15,309 nt of DNA from an uncultured Eubacteriales bacterium (GTDB lineage Bacteria; Bacillota; Clostridia; Oscillospirales; QAMX01): assembly GCA_905205975.1 (NCBI GenBank), contig CAJLFQ010000055.1:1-15309 (forward strand), in the 5' to 3' direction. The position numbers and the translations under genes are program-made. The notes under the pieces are model-generated. The model worked only from the letters and a program-made list of their open reading frames with translations. It had not been told where the DNA came from and did no database searches. Positions 1 through 5,652 of this stretch are shown in pieces. How positions within the stretch are numbered: position 1 is the first letter of the stretch; every line of letters starts with the position of its first letter.

Positions 1-15
1 ATAGGGTTTACCTCC
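1..15 (-). promoter_or_regulatory. Ribosome binding site of a minus-strand gene starting at the window edge
   Basis: On the minus strand GGAGGT (positions 15 to 10) is followed by seven bases and then by AT at positions 2-1. If the next base outside the window is G, this is an ATG with ideal spacing. A gene therefore probably begins just left of the window. It could be co-transcribed with the truncated helix-turn-helix gene upstream of it. The start codon itself is not in view. Confidence 0.5.
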
Positions 16-66
16 AAAAATGTTTTGTTTGGAAGTAATGTAAGCGTGGGTTTTAGTGTGGTATCT

Positions 67-192
67 TTAAGTTTGGGAAACCCCCTGCTCCCACTTGGAA
101 ACCGTCTGCCGGACCACATGCACGCGGCCGGCCAGCTCCTCCTGCGACAGCCCCTTTTCTTTTCGAATGGCTTTCAGATTTTCATGCAGCAT
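67..192 (-). pseudogene. Truncated XRE-family helix-turn-helix protein (41 residues)
   Basis: The reading frame encodes an N-terminal Cro/C1-type DNA-binding domain. It contains LKAIRKEKGLSQEELAGRV (residues 6-24) and then the recognition helix VRQTVSKWEQG (residues 27-37). Family members normally continue with a VPD-type turn, a fifth helix and often a C-terminal domain. Here the frame stops four residues after the recognition helix. I tried the neighbouring frame and it does not restore a family-like continuation, so a deletion or fusion to unrelated AT-rich sequence is more likely than a simple frameshift. The start is ATG at 192, preceded by AAAGGAAAGG. A longer frame reaching to 345 has no domain content before this ATG. 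The product is probably unable to fold or bind DNA normally, but a functional micro-protein cannot be excluded. Confidence 0.6.
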
Positions 193-252
193 ATTGCACC
201 TTTCCTTTCGTTTCACGGATTTGCTTCTCACGGTTTCGTGCCCGCTGCATTT

Positions 253-281
253 ATGATACACCAATCCCCCCGTTGCCGCAA
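253..281 (-). promoter_or_regulatory. Possible promoter for the truncated HTH gene
   Basis: On the minus strand TTGCGG (281-276) and TATCAT (258-253) are separated by 17 bases. They lie about 60 bases upstream of the HTH start codon. The -10 matches the consensus at 5 of 6 bases and the -35 at 4 of 6. The prediction rests on motif and position only. Confidence 0.4.
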
Positions 282-384
282 GCAACGCGCGGTAACATGC
301 CATGTAAAACACAGAAGTAACACCCCTGAACGCGTAAAAAAACAAACGCTTCGGCGCAATCTGCCATCATCGTCTGTTATGGCC

Positions 385-1956
385 TCATCTGCCGTTTTTT
401 CGGCTGTGGGCAATCAGACACAGGGTCGGTTTTTCCAACCCGTTCACCGCGGTCAGCCAGCCGGTTTCGCACAGCGTTTCCGCGACCGTCGGCAGACCGT
501 CAGACGGGCAGACGGCAGCACCAACCTCCTCCGCTGCTTTTCGAATCCGGGCCGGCGCATGCTCCATCCATATCTGCGCGGACACCGCGGACGCGCTGCG
601 AAGCAGCTGCGCCATGATCTCGACCCCATCCGCCAGCATGGGTTGCATCTGTTCGTATTCCACATCGGTATACACCGCATAGTTCGGTTGACCGTCCTTT
701 TCATAGCCCAGCCTGTGGCATACTGTCTGCCATTCTTCCGGCAGCGCGTCAAAGCAGCCGACGCCGATACAGGAGATGAGGTCCACTTCGTTTGTCAAAG
801 CATTTTGTGCCGCAGCATTCTGCGGAAAATTCATTGCAACTACCGTCCCGCGCCCGTCCTCGGCATCAACTCCGTTGAAAATACCCTGCATTTCATTTGC
901 ATCCGTCTCATCAGCACACCGTCCCCAGACGTATCCGCGCCCGCCGGTGATCAGCGTATACGGCCCATCCGACGGCAAATCGCCGCAGGAGGCAGTGCGT
1001 TCCCGTTCGACCTGCATCATCGCGAAATGACTGCAAAGCATCAGCATCTGCCACCGGCAGAGATTCTCATCGGCAAACCGCCCGCCGAACGATTCAATAA
1101 ACGCTGCAAAGGGCAGCACCGCCAACCGATACGCTGCCTCCTGTGCCAGCGGGTCGGTTCTGCGCTGGATTTCATCGCGGCATTCCTGTGTAAAAATCGG
1201 GATGTTTGTCTGGTATTTCCCGTTTTTGCCGATGAGATACTGTCGCTCTTCGAGCAGCCGAACCTCATCTTCAAGGTATGGGACCGCCACACCGAGTTCC
1301 ATGCTCAGTTCCTGAATCGTGAGCGGTGCATAATAAGCCGCCAGCAGGATATTGCCCCTGATCTTGCGTGACCGGAATGCGCGGTATTCATCCGCGTCAC
1401 CGGCCTTGGTTCCCCAGAAATCGATTTGAAAGTTTTCCGGATGATAACTTTTTTCTCCGTATGTCCGATTCATGTTCATGCCCTCCCGAATGGCCTTTCT
1501 GGCACGGAATAGGTAATATTTGACCATTTCCGTGCTGATTTTGAGTTGTTCGGCAATTTGTGAGCAAGTGAGATGTTCCATATAGTACAGAACCGTACAG
1601 CAGCGGTATTGTTCGGAAAGCAGCGACAGTTCCCTGCGCAGCATCTGCATTTCATCCCGCAGCGAAACCTCTGCTTCAACAGAAGTGGTTTCGTCCGGCA
1701 GATCCTCCGTCACCGGTTCAAATGCGCTCCGGTATTTCCGGCGCAGAAAATCGGCATAGGTATTTTCGGCGACACGCCATAGAAATGCATAGAAGCTCGC
1801 GTCATCCCGAATGCTTTTTGCGGACCGCAGCATCCGATAGAGAATGTCGCTTGCCAGTTCCTCCGCTTCCTGTCTGTTTTGCAGTCGGGACATTGCAAAC
1901 CCCAGAACGGTTTTCATTTGCTCCGTCACCAGTTGATTGACGGTTTCTTGTTCCAT
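385..1956 (-). CDS. ECF-type RNA polymerase sigma factor with long C-terminal extension
   Basis: The 523-residue protein begins as a sigma-70 family factor. A region 2-like segment lies at about residues 15-78, with a run of aromatic and basic residues at WRVAENTYADFLRRKYR. A region 4 helix-turn-helix lies at about 105-160, including the ECF-like stretch LTCSQIAEQLKISTEMVKYY. Ordinary ECF factors end near residue 160-190; this one continues for more than 340 residues. A second winged-helix-like segment is visible at about 198-252, with PLTIQELSMELGV followed by a hydrophobic/charged helix and a short strand pair. The rest (260-523) has no domain I recognise, no signal peptide and no clear membrane span. 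Clostridia encode ECF factors with fused C-terminal domains, some of which act as sensory or inhibitory modules in place of a separate anti-sigma factor; I infer such a role here. No anti-sigma gene is adjacent. The ATG at 1956 has only a weak ribosome binding site (AAGTGAGTG). Confidence 0.8.
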   Translation of the reverse strand: MEQETVNQLVTEQMKTVLGFAMSRLQNRQEAEELASDILYRMLRSAKSIRDDASFYAFLWRVAENTYADFLRRKYRSAFEPVTEDLPDETTSVEAEVSLRDEMQMLRRELSLLSEQYRCCTVLYYMEHLTCSQIAEQLKISTEMVKYYLFRARKAIREGMNMNRTYGEKSYHPENFQIDFWGTKAGDADEYRAFRSRKIRGNILLAAYYAPLTIQELSMELGVAVPYLEDEVRLLEERQYLIGKNGKYQTNIPIFTQECRDEIQRRTDPLAQEAAYRLAVLPFAAFIESFGGRFADENLCRWQMLMLCSHFAMMQVERERTASCGDLPSDGPYTLITGGRGYVWGRCADETDANEMQGIFNGVDAEDGRGTVVAMNFPQNAAAQNALTNEVDLISCIGVGCFDALPEEWQTVCHRLGYEKDGQPNYAVYTDVEYEQMQPMLADGVEIMAQLLRSASAVSAQIWMEHAPARIRKAAEEVGAAVCPSDGLPTVAETLCETGWLTAVNGLEKPTLCLIAHSRKNGR

Positions 1957-2089
1957 AAGATGGATTCACACTCACTTTCAGGCGCCTTCATCCATACAGT
2001 CGGCCATCAGCAGAAACGGTTAATCAGCATCCGAAAAAAGATCAAAAATCCCCCTCTCCCTGTGGAAAACCCGCTCCGGCCGATTTTTA

Positions 2090-2110
2090 CTGTTCACTTT
2101 CCTGTTCACT
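2090..2110. repeat. Short direct repeat (CTGTTCACT, 12-base period)
   Basis: CTGTTCACT occurs at 2090-2098 and again at 2102-2110, a spacing near one helical turn. It lies about 135-155 bases upstream of the sigma factor start codon. Such phasing would suit two protomers of a DNA-binding protein. That function is inference. Confidence 0.4.
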
Positions 2111-2183
2111 CGGGGTGTTTTCATTCTTGCATACCGCCCCAAAAAGTACGCAAAACCGGAAATTCCGTGCATTTTTATCATGC

Positions 2184-2202
2184 GTGAAACGCAGTGTTTC
2201 AC
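2184..2202. promoter_or_regulatory. Perfect inverted repeat, operator-like
   Basis: GTGAAAC (2184-2190) and GTTTCAC (2196-2202) form perfect seven-base arms around a five-base centre. The site lies about 230 bases upstream of the sigma factor start and is not followed by a T-run, so an operator is more plausible than a terminator. The binding protein is unknown. Confidence 0.4.
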
Positions 2203-2221
2203 AACGGACTCACGCTGTCCG

Positions 2222-2246
2222 GTGCAGATTTCGCGCATTTCTGCAC
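2222..2246. repeat. Second inverted repeat upstream of the sigma factor
   Basis: GTGCAGA (2222-2228) and TCTGCAC (2240-2246) are perfect seven-base arms with an 11-base centre. The site sits just past the tRNA-Leu terminator in the direction of tRNA transcription. It could be a second operator or a backup RNA stem. Confidence 0.35.
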
Positions 2247-2267
2247 ATTTTACATCAAAAGCAAAAG

Positions 2268-2300
2268 AAAAAAGGCACTGGAACAATCCAATGCCTTTTT
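2268..2300 (-). terminator. Rho-independent terminator of tRNA-Leu
   Basis: Read on the minus strand directly after the encoded CCA end of the tRNA, GGCATTGGA and TCCAGTGCC form a nine-base stem with one G-T wobble. The stem is flanked by an A-run on the 5' side and six T residues on the 3' side, as expected for intrinsic termination. The A-tract pairs with the T-tract, so it could also work from the other direction. Confidence 0.8.
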
Positions 2301-2386
2301 GGTGCGGATGACGGGACTTGAACCCACATGAAATTGCTTTCACTAGAACCTGAATCTAGCGCGTCTGCCAATTCCGCCACATCCGC
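2300..2386 (-). tRNA. tRNA-Leu (anticodon CAG)
   Basis: The 87-base gene folds as a class II tRNA. The acceptor stem is GCGGATG/CATCCGC, discriminator A is followed by an encoded CCA, and the D-arm contains GGCGGAATTGGCAGACGC as in bacterial tRNA-Leu. The anticodon stem is CTAGA/TCTAG with loop TTCAGGT, so the anticodon is CAG and it reads CUG. A long variable arm (TGAAA, loop, TTCA) and a T-loop TTCAAGT follow. It has a dedicated promoter and terminator and is therefore a single-gene transcription unit. Confidence 0.95.
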
Positions 2387-2396
2387 ACAGATGCGG

Positions 2397-2418
2397 CTTC
2401 GGGGCATAACCCCAGAAG
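2397..2418 (-). other. Hairpin in the tRNA-Leu 5' leader
   Basis: On the minus strand CTTC-T-GGGG and CCCC-GAAG pair around a TTATG loop, leaving one bulged T. The hairpin lies between the transcription start expected from the promoter and the mature tRNA 5' end, so it would be in the part removed by RNase P. Its role, if any, is unknown. Confidence 0.5.
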
Positions 2419-2426
2419 ACTTGATT

Positions 2427-2455
2427 AGTTTACCACAAAACAGAGCGTTTGTCAA
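2427..2455 (-). promoter_or_regulatory. Strong sigma-A type promoter for tRNA-Leu
   Basis: The minus strand has TTGACA (2455-2450), a perfect -35 box, and TAAACT (2432-2427), a 4-of-6 -10 box, with exactly 17 bases between. Transcription would begin near 2420, about 35 bases before the tRNA. Confidence 0.85.
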
Positions 2456-2520
2456 GCCCTTGGCAAAAAAATTTTCGTTCCCGCGCATGCTGGTGCGCTT
2501 TGTTTCATAGGAACTCCGGC

Positions 2521-2560
2521 CGCTCCGGCTTTTCCTCGGCATATCCCCATACTTCGACCT
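2521..2560. repeat. Single copy of the 40-nt dispersed repeat unit
   Basis: This 40-base stretch contains CTTTTCCTCGG and CCATACTTCGACCT in the same order and spacing as each unit of the tandem array at 13102-13261. It is closest to the fourth unit there. It leads directly into the foldback element at 2557. Confidence 0.75.
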
Positions 2561-2674
2561 CATCCGGTCATGCCGCAGGCATGACCACCTTCCCCTATGC
2601 AGGGGAAGGTGGTTCTTTGCTTTTCCCTGAAAAGCAAAGAACCGGATGAGGTGGAACATTGGGGTTCCGCCTCA
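2557..2674. repeat. Foldback (cloverleaf-like) repeat element
   Basis: A 12-base outer stem, 2557-2568 with 2641-2652, encloses three perfect hairpins. H1 is 2566-2586 (arms GGTCATGCC/GGCATGACC). H2 is 2585-2612 (12-base arms, CCACCTTCCCCT, loop ATGC). H3 is 2611-2643 (14-base arms, GGTTCTTTGCTTTT, loop CCCTG). Neighbouring stems share two or three bases at each junction, so they can branch-migrate. A fourth imperfect hairpin (2647-2674, TGAGGtGGAAC/GTTCCgCCTCA) follows. Parts recur at 13406-13446, including CATGCCGCAGGCAT and CCCCTATGCAGGGGAAGGTGG split by a few substitutions. No open frame in it looks like a gene. It resembles a REP/BIME- or MITE-type intergenic element. It may also terminate transcription after the zinc-ribbon membrane protein gene. 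Confidence 0.8.
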
Positions 2675-2742
2675 TTTATCCGCAGGCACACCGGCTATCC
2701 GCCGACCTTCACCCGTAGCCTCCGCATCCATCCACCGGTCTG

Positions 2743-3570
2743 CTACACATGGAACAGTCCTTCGAGCTTTTCGCCGAACATCCGGCTCAAAAAATACCGC
2801 AGGCCAAAGATACAGACCGCATCGTAAACCACCAGGATCAGCCACAGCTTTCTGTGCAGCGGCACGCCGAGATAGCCCGCAGCGATCATGATCCCGCACA
2901 GTGCGGCAAAGATCACCAGCGTCGAGCCGACGACGCTCCATTTCAGCCGTCCGAACAGCGAACAGAACAGCACAAGCGTAATCCCTGCGCAGACGGTGGA
3001 CGGCCAGACATATGCGATCGACCAGCCTAGGAAACCGTAGACATAATCGACCGCCAGAGACCCGGCCCACACAACCAGCACATCGGCGACGACAAACGTC
3101 CCGAACGGCCGGGCGTAGAACACCGGGCGGAAGAGGCAGAACCAGACGCAGACCACCGACGCCGCAACAATACACGACCAGCTGACCGTGCCGCTGAGCA
3201 GAAAATCGACAAAAAAAGACACCGCGGAACCGACCATGGCGATGAACCGCAGGATGTTGCGCGCCAGAAACCGCTTGTCTGCCACCACCGGATACGTCTC
3301 CGATTCCGGCACGCCGTCGGCGATCAGCCGCCCGCAGAGCGGACAGTGCGCGTTGTGCGGGACGGCGACGCCGCACGCGACACAGCGGCGCTGTTCCGGC
3401 GGAATCACTTTTCCTTTGGGCGCAAACGGCTGCTGTTCTGCTTCGCAGGGCGCTTTTTCAGCCGTTTTCTGCGCTTTTTTCGCCGCTTTTTCTGCCCGTT
3501 TTTGTTCCTTTTCAGCTTTTTTCTGCGCTTTGCGGATTTCTTTTTCTTCCGCTTTCAAACGGTCACTCAT
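2743..3570 (-). CDS. DUF6320-type zinc-ribbon membrane protein
   Basis: Reading from ATG 3570 the protein has 275 residues. Residues 5-42 are an Ala/Lys/Glu-rich, probably coiled-coil cytoplasmic segment. Residues 63-79 hold a zinc ribbon with C63-x2-C66 and C76-x2-C79 (CVACGV...CPLCGR). About six hydrophobic spans follow at roughly 107-125, 131-150, 158-178, 183-207, 212-235 and 241-260. I recognise the layout as that of DUF6320 proteins, which in Clostridia sit next to alcohol acetyltransferase-like genes; their biochemical role is not known to me. I chose this start because ATG 3570 overlaps the upstream stop by eight bases (ATGAGTGA) and follows GAGGTGG, typical of translational coupling. 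ATG 3591 is seven codons upstream in frame and is the alternative. The second gene of a two-gene unit. Confidence 0.75.
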   Translation of the reverse strand: MSDRLKAEEKEIRKAQKKAEKEQKRAEKAAKKAQKTAEKAPCEAEQQPFAPKGKVIPPEQRRCVACGVAVPHNAHCPLCGRLIADGVPESETYPVVADKRFLARNILRFIAMVGSAVSFFVDFLLSGTVSWSCIVAASVVCVWFCLFRPVFYARPFGTFVVADVLVVWAGSLAVDYVYGFLGWSIAYVWPSTVCAGITLVLFCSLFGRLKWSVVGSTLVIFAALCGIMIAAGYLGVPLHRKLWLILVVYDAVCIFGLRYFLSRMFGEKLEGLFHV

Positions 3571-4834
3571 TCGATTCCACCTCGATTTCAACGCCCTCTT
3601 CCATTAAATAGGAGAAGAACTTTGCCTGCACGCTGTTTTCCGGCGATCGCGATGTAAACGTCAGGTTCAGCGTATCGCCGAACGTCGCCGCGGCGAGCAT
3701 CAGCGACAGCGTCGGCGAACAGCCGAGCGCAAATCCGACGCCGCGGACATGGCGTGCGACACATTCCGGCAGCGTGACGACGCCGATGTTGGAAAACGCA
3801 GAGGTATAGCGGCTTTCACCGAAGCGCAGAAACGCAATTTTCAGCGCGATATTTTTCATGAAAAGCGGCGCAATCCGCAGAAAGATGTTCTTTTCTGCGG
3901 CGACATTGGCCGAAAAGGCGCGTTGGAGCGCGTCCGGCTGGAAGCCGTCTCTAAGCTGCGGGATGATCTCGGCCAGAATCTCATCCAGCGTCATATCCGG
4001 CCGCGGCGTGACGCCCGCGTTGACGTAAAGCGAAAAGTTCCGCATCGTGTCCGAGGGGAAAAAGCGGCGCAGGTTCACCGGAACCGAAATCCGCACCGGG
4101 CGCTTCAGCCGGTTGTGCGGCGCGCATTCGATGAACGCGCGGATATACTGCGCCGTCAGATACTGCGTCACGGTGGCGCCGTATCGTTTGGCCGCCGCAT
4201 GGACGGCCGAAGCGCTCATCCTGCCGCTGATCAAGCGGATGTAGTCCTCGTTGGCAGGCGGATGCACACGATATCGGTAGGCTTTCGGCTCCGCCCGGCT
4301 TTCCGCGCGCGACTTCTGATACCAGCGTTCAAATCCGTCTTCCGCTTCCGAGGGAACCGGCCTGCCCTGCGGATCCGCCATCTCCCAGCGCGCCGCCTCA
4401 ACGTCATATCCGCGCAGCGCCAGATAGCAGGCGGTCAGCGTTTTCAGATAGGTCAGCGCGCCCGTGCCGTCGGCTGCGGCGTGGAAAAATTCGACGGCGA
4501 TCCGGCAGCCGTAAAAAACGACGCGGAAGACCGGCAGATCCGAGTGCCCCATTTCAATCGGGGCGCAGGGATAAAGATGCTCCTCGCTGACGATCTGCTC
4601 CGACCAGGTCGGCTCAAAATAATACCAGAACACGCCGGTGCGCAGCTGCACATACAGCATCGGGAAGCGATCCCGCAGGCTGCGGACGGCCTTCCGGAGC
4701 GTATCGCCGCTGACCGGTTCGTCCAGCTCGACGCTCATGCGGAACGTGCTGTTCCAGTGGCGCTGGCTCGTCGCCGGGTAGATTTTCGCGGCGTTGTCCA
4801 ATTTATACCAGAAATTGTCTTTTGGGTTCGGCAT
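3563..4834 (-). CDS. Alcohol acetyltransferase-like protein (condensation/AATase superfamily)
   Basis: The 423-residue protein resembles the chloramphenicol-acetyltransferase-fold acyltransferases (alcohol acetyltransferase and condensation-domain relatives). The active-site signature HxxxDG is seen as H118-AAA-D122-G123, in a FFHAAADGTGAL context. A second conserved-looking block, RISVPVNLRRFFPSDTMRNF, lies in the middle, and a TFTSR block near the C-terminus matches the typical placement of the channel-closing strand. No signal peptide or membrane span is visible, so it is probably cytoplasmic or peripherally associated with its membrane partner. The start at 4834 has GGGAGGAG nine bases upstream. 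The substrate cannot be read from sequence; acyl transfer from a CoA or lipid donor is the family expectation. It is coupled by overlap to the DUF6320 gene. Confidence 0.75.
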   Translation of the reverse strand: MPNPKDNFWYKLDNAAKIYPATSQRHWNSTFRMSVELDEPVSGDTLRKAVRSLRDRFPMLYVQLRTGVFWYYFEPTWSEQIVSEEHLYPCAPIEMGHSDLPVFRVVFYGCRIAVEFFHAAADGTGALTYLKTLTACYLALRGYDVEAARWEMADPQGRPVPSEAEDGFERWYQKSRAESRAEPKAYRYRVHPPANEDYIRLISGRMSASAVHAAAKRYGATVTQYLTAQYIRAFIECAPHNRLKRPVRISVPVNLRRFFPSDTMRNFSLYVNAGVTPRPDMTLDEILAEIIPQLRDGFQPDALQRAFSANVAAEKNIFLRIAPLFMKNIALKIAFLRFGESRYTSAFSNIGVVTLPECVARHVRGVGFALGCSPTLSLMLAAATFGDTLNLTFTSRSPENSVQAKFFSYLMEEGVEIEVESNE

Positions 4835-4901
4835 ATGGTTTCACTCCTCCCGTTCCGGGAACAACCGGGCACGTCGCAGCATGCCCGAATGGTGCTGATT
4901 C

Positions 4902-4930
4902 ATTATATCACAGAATGCCCTTTTTGGCAA
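4902..4930 (-). promoter_or_regulatory. Promoter of the acetyltransferase/DUF6320 unit, inside the end of pcp
   Basis: The minus strand has TTGCCA (4930-4925) and a perfect TATAAT (4907-4902) with 17 bases between. The -10 overlaps the pcp stop codon. A start near 4895 would give a leader of about 60 bases before ATG 4834, containing the GGGAGGAG ribosome binding site. The downstream pair can thus be expressed without pcp. Confidence 0.75.
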
Positions 4931-5532
4931 ACCGCCGCGATGACGCCGGCCGCGCACGTCAGCGCCTGCGTCATCTGCGCCACGGTCAGGCTGGGCGTCC
5001 CCGCCGGTTTACCGGCCGTCTGCTCCGCCGCATACGGGACATGGATGAACCCGCCCAAAACGTCCGGCGCCGTCTGCGCCAGATGGTCGAGCAGCGTATA
5101 CATCACAAAGTTGCAGACATAGCAGCCCGCAGAATACGAAACGGCGCACGGAACCCCGGCGGCGCGGATGGCTTCGTCGATGGCGCGCACCGGCAGCGTG
5201 GCAAAGTAGGCCGCAGGGCCGTCCGCGCGGATGGGCACATCCGCCGGCTGAGCGCCGTCGTTGTCCGGGATGCGGGCGTCGATGTAATTGATGGCGACTT
5301 TTTCCGGCGTGACCGTCTTCCGTCCGCCGGCTTGCCCGACGCAGACGACCGCCTCCGGCCGCCATGCGTCGACGGCCTCGAGCAGCGTTTCGCCCGCATA
5401 GCGGAACGACGTCGGCAGGCGCAGTCTGCGGATGGGCATCCCCCCGGCGCTGTCGGGCAGCAGTCGGACGGCTTCGAACGCCGGATTGACGGTTTCACCG
5501 CCGAACGGTTCAAACCCGGTAAAAAGAATCAT
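4903..5532 (-). CDS. pcp: Pyroglutamyl-peptidase I
   Basis: The enzyme removes N-terminal pyroglutamate from peptides in the cytoplasm. The 209-residue length fits the C15 cysteine peptidase family. The protein opens with the family signature TGFEPFGGE. The catalytic triad is in place: Glu77 in TPEKVAIN, Cys140 in SAGCYVCN and His164 in GFIHVPY. Positions are offset by about four from the classical Bacillus numbering. The GR and DARIPDN segments around the substrate pocket are present too. Start ATG 5532 follows GGGGGAA. The gene is separated from prmC by 120 bases holding a hairpin and short tandem repeats, so it is probably its own unit. No clear promoter was found for it. Confidence 0.95.
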   Translation of the reverse strand: MILFTGFEPFGGETVNPAFEAVRLLPDSAGGMPIRRLRLPTSFRYAGETLLEAVDAWRPEAVVCVGQAGGRKTVTPEKVAINYIDARIPDNDGAQPADVPIRADGPAAYFATLPVRAIDEAIRAAGVPCAVSYSAGCYVCNFVMYTLLDHLAQTAPDVLGGFIHVPYAAEQTAGKPAGTPSLTVAQMTQALTCAAGVIAAVCQKGHSVI

Positions 5533-5553
5533 CGTTTTCCCCCGTTTCTTTCT

Positions 5554-5597
5554 ATTGATACCTGATATCCGGATTGATACCCGGATTGATATCCGGG
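5554..5597. repeat. Short 12-nt tandem repeats between prmC and pcp
   Basis: CCGGATTGATAC (5569-5580) and CCGGATTGATAT (5581-5592) are adjacent near-identical 12-base units. They are flanked by partial copies (ATTGATACC at 5554 and CCGGG at 5593). The units contain GATATC/GATACC variants. They lie just upstream of the pcp ribosome binding site. Function unknown; replication slippage is the simplest origin. Confidence 0.6.
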
Positions 5598-5612
5598 CAG
5601 AATCCCCGGATG

Positions 5613-5644
5613 TTCAAAATCACCCCGGAAGCCTCCGGAGTGAT
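5613..5644 (-). terminator. Probable terminator after prmC
   Basis: Nine bases after the prmC stop, the minus strand forms ATCACtCCGGA/TCCGGgGTGAT around GGCT: ten pairs and one internal mismatch opposite. The 3' arm runs into a short T-run (GATTTTG), weaker than a canonical U-tract. Position and stem support termination of the 12644-5653 gene cluster. Confidence 0.55.
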
Positions 5645-5652
5645 TCAGGTTG

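Larger units (their letters stand above)
1957..2267. other. Intergenic region upstream of the sigma factor
   Basis: The gap between the sigma factor start and the tRNA terminator contains no convincing gene. It holds two inverted repeats (2184-2202 and 2222-2246), a short palindrome CGGAAATTCCG (2157-2167) and a direct repeat of CTGTTCACT at 12-base spacing (2090-2098 and 2102-2110). I could not find a promoter with good matches at both -10 and -35. If the sigma factor controls its own gene, its promoter need not look like a housekeeping one. Confidence 0.5.

Noticed and set aside
361..384. Terminator after the sigma factor
   Set aside because: A T-run occurs on the minus strand near 337-345, but the preceding stem (CGC-CGAA-GCG) is only about three pairs long.
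25..1371. 448-codon open frame on the plus strand
   Set aside because: It is antisense to the sigma factor, has no domain signature, no ribosome binding site, and arises from GC-biased codon positions on the other strand.
2672..3376. 234-codon minus-strand frame overlapping the zinc-ribbon membrane protein
   Set aside because: Arg/Ala-rich shadow translation in another frame; the DUF6320-type frame has the zinc ribbon and membrane spans.
3749..5122. 457-codon plus-strand frame
   Set aside because: Antisense to the acetyltransferase-like gene and the end of pcp; Arg/His-rich and without any recognisable domain.
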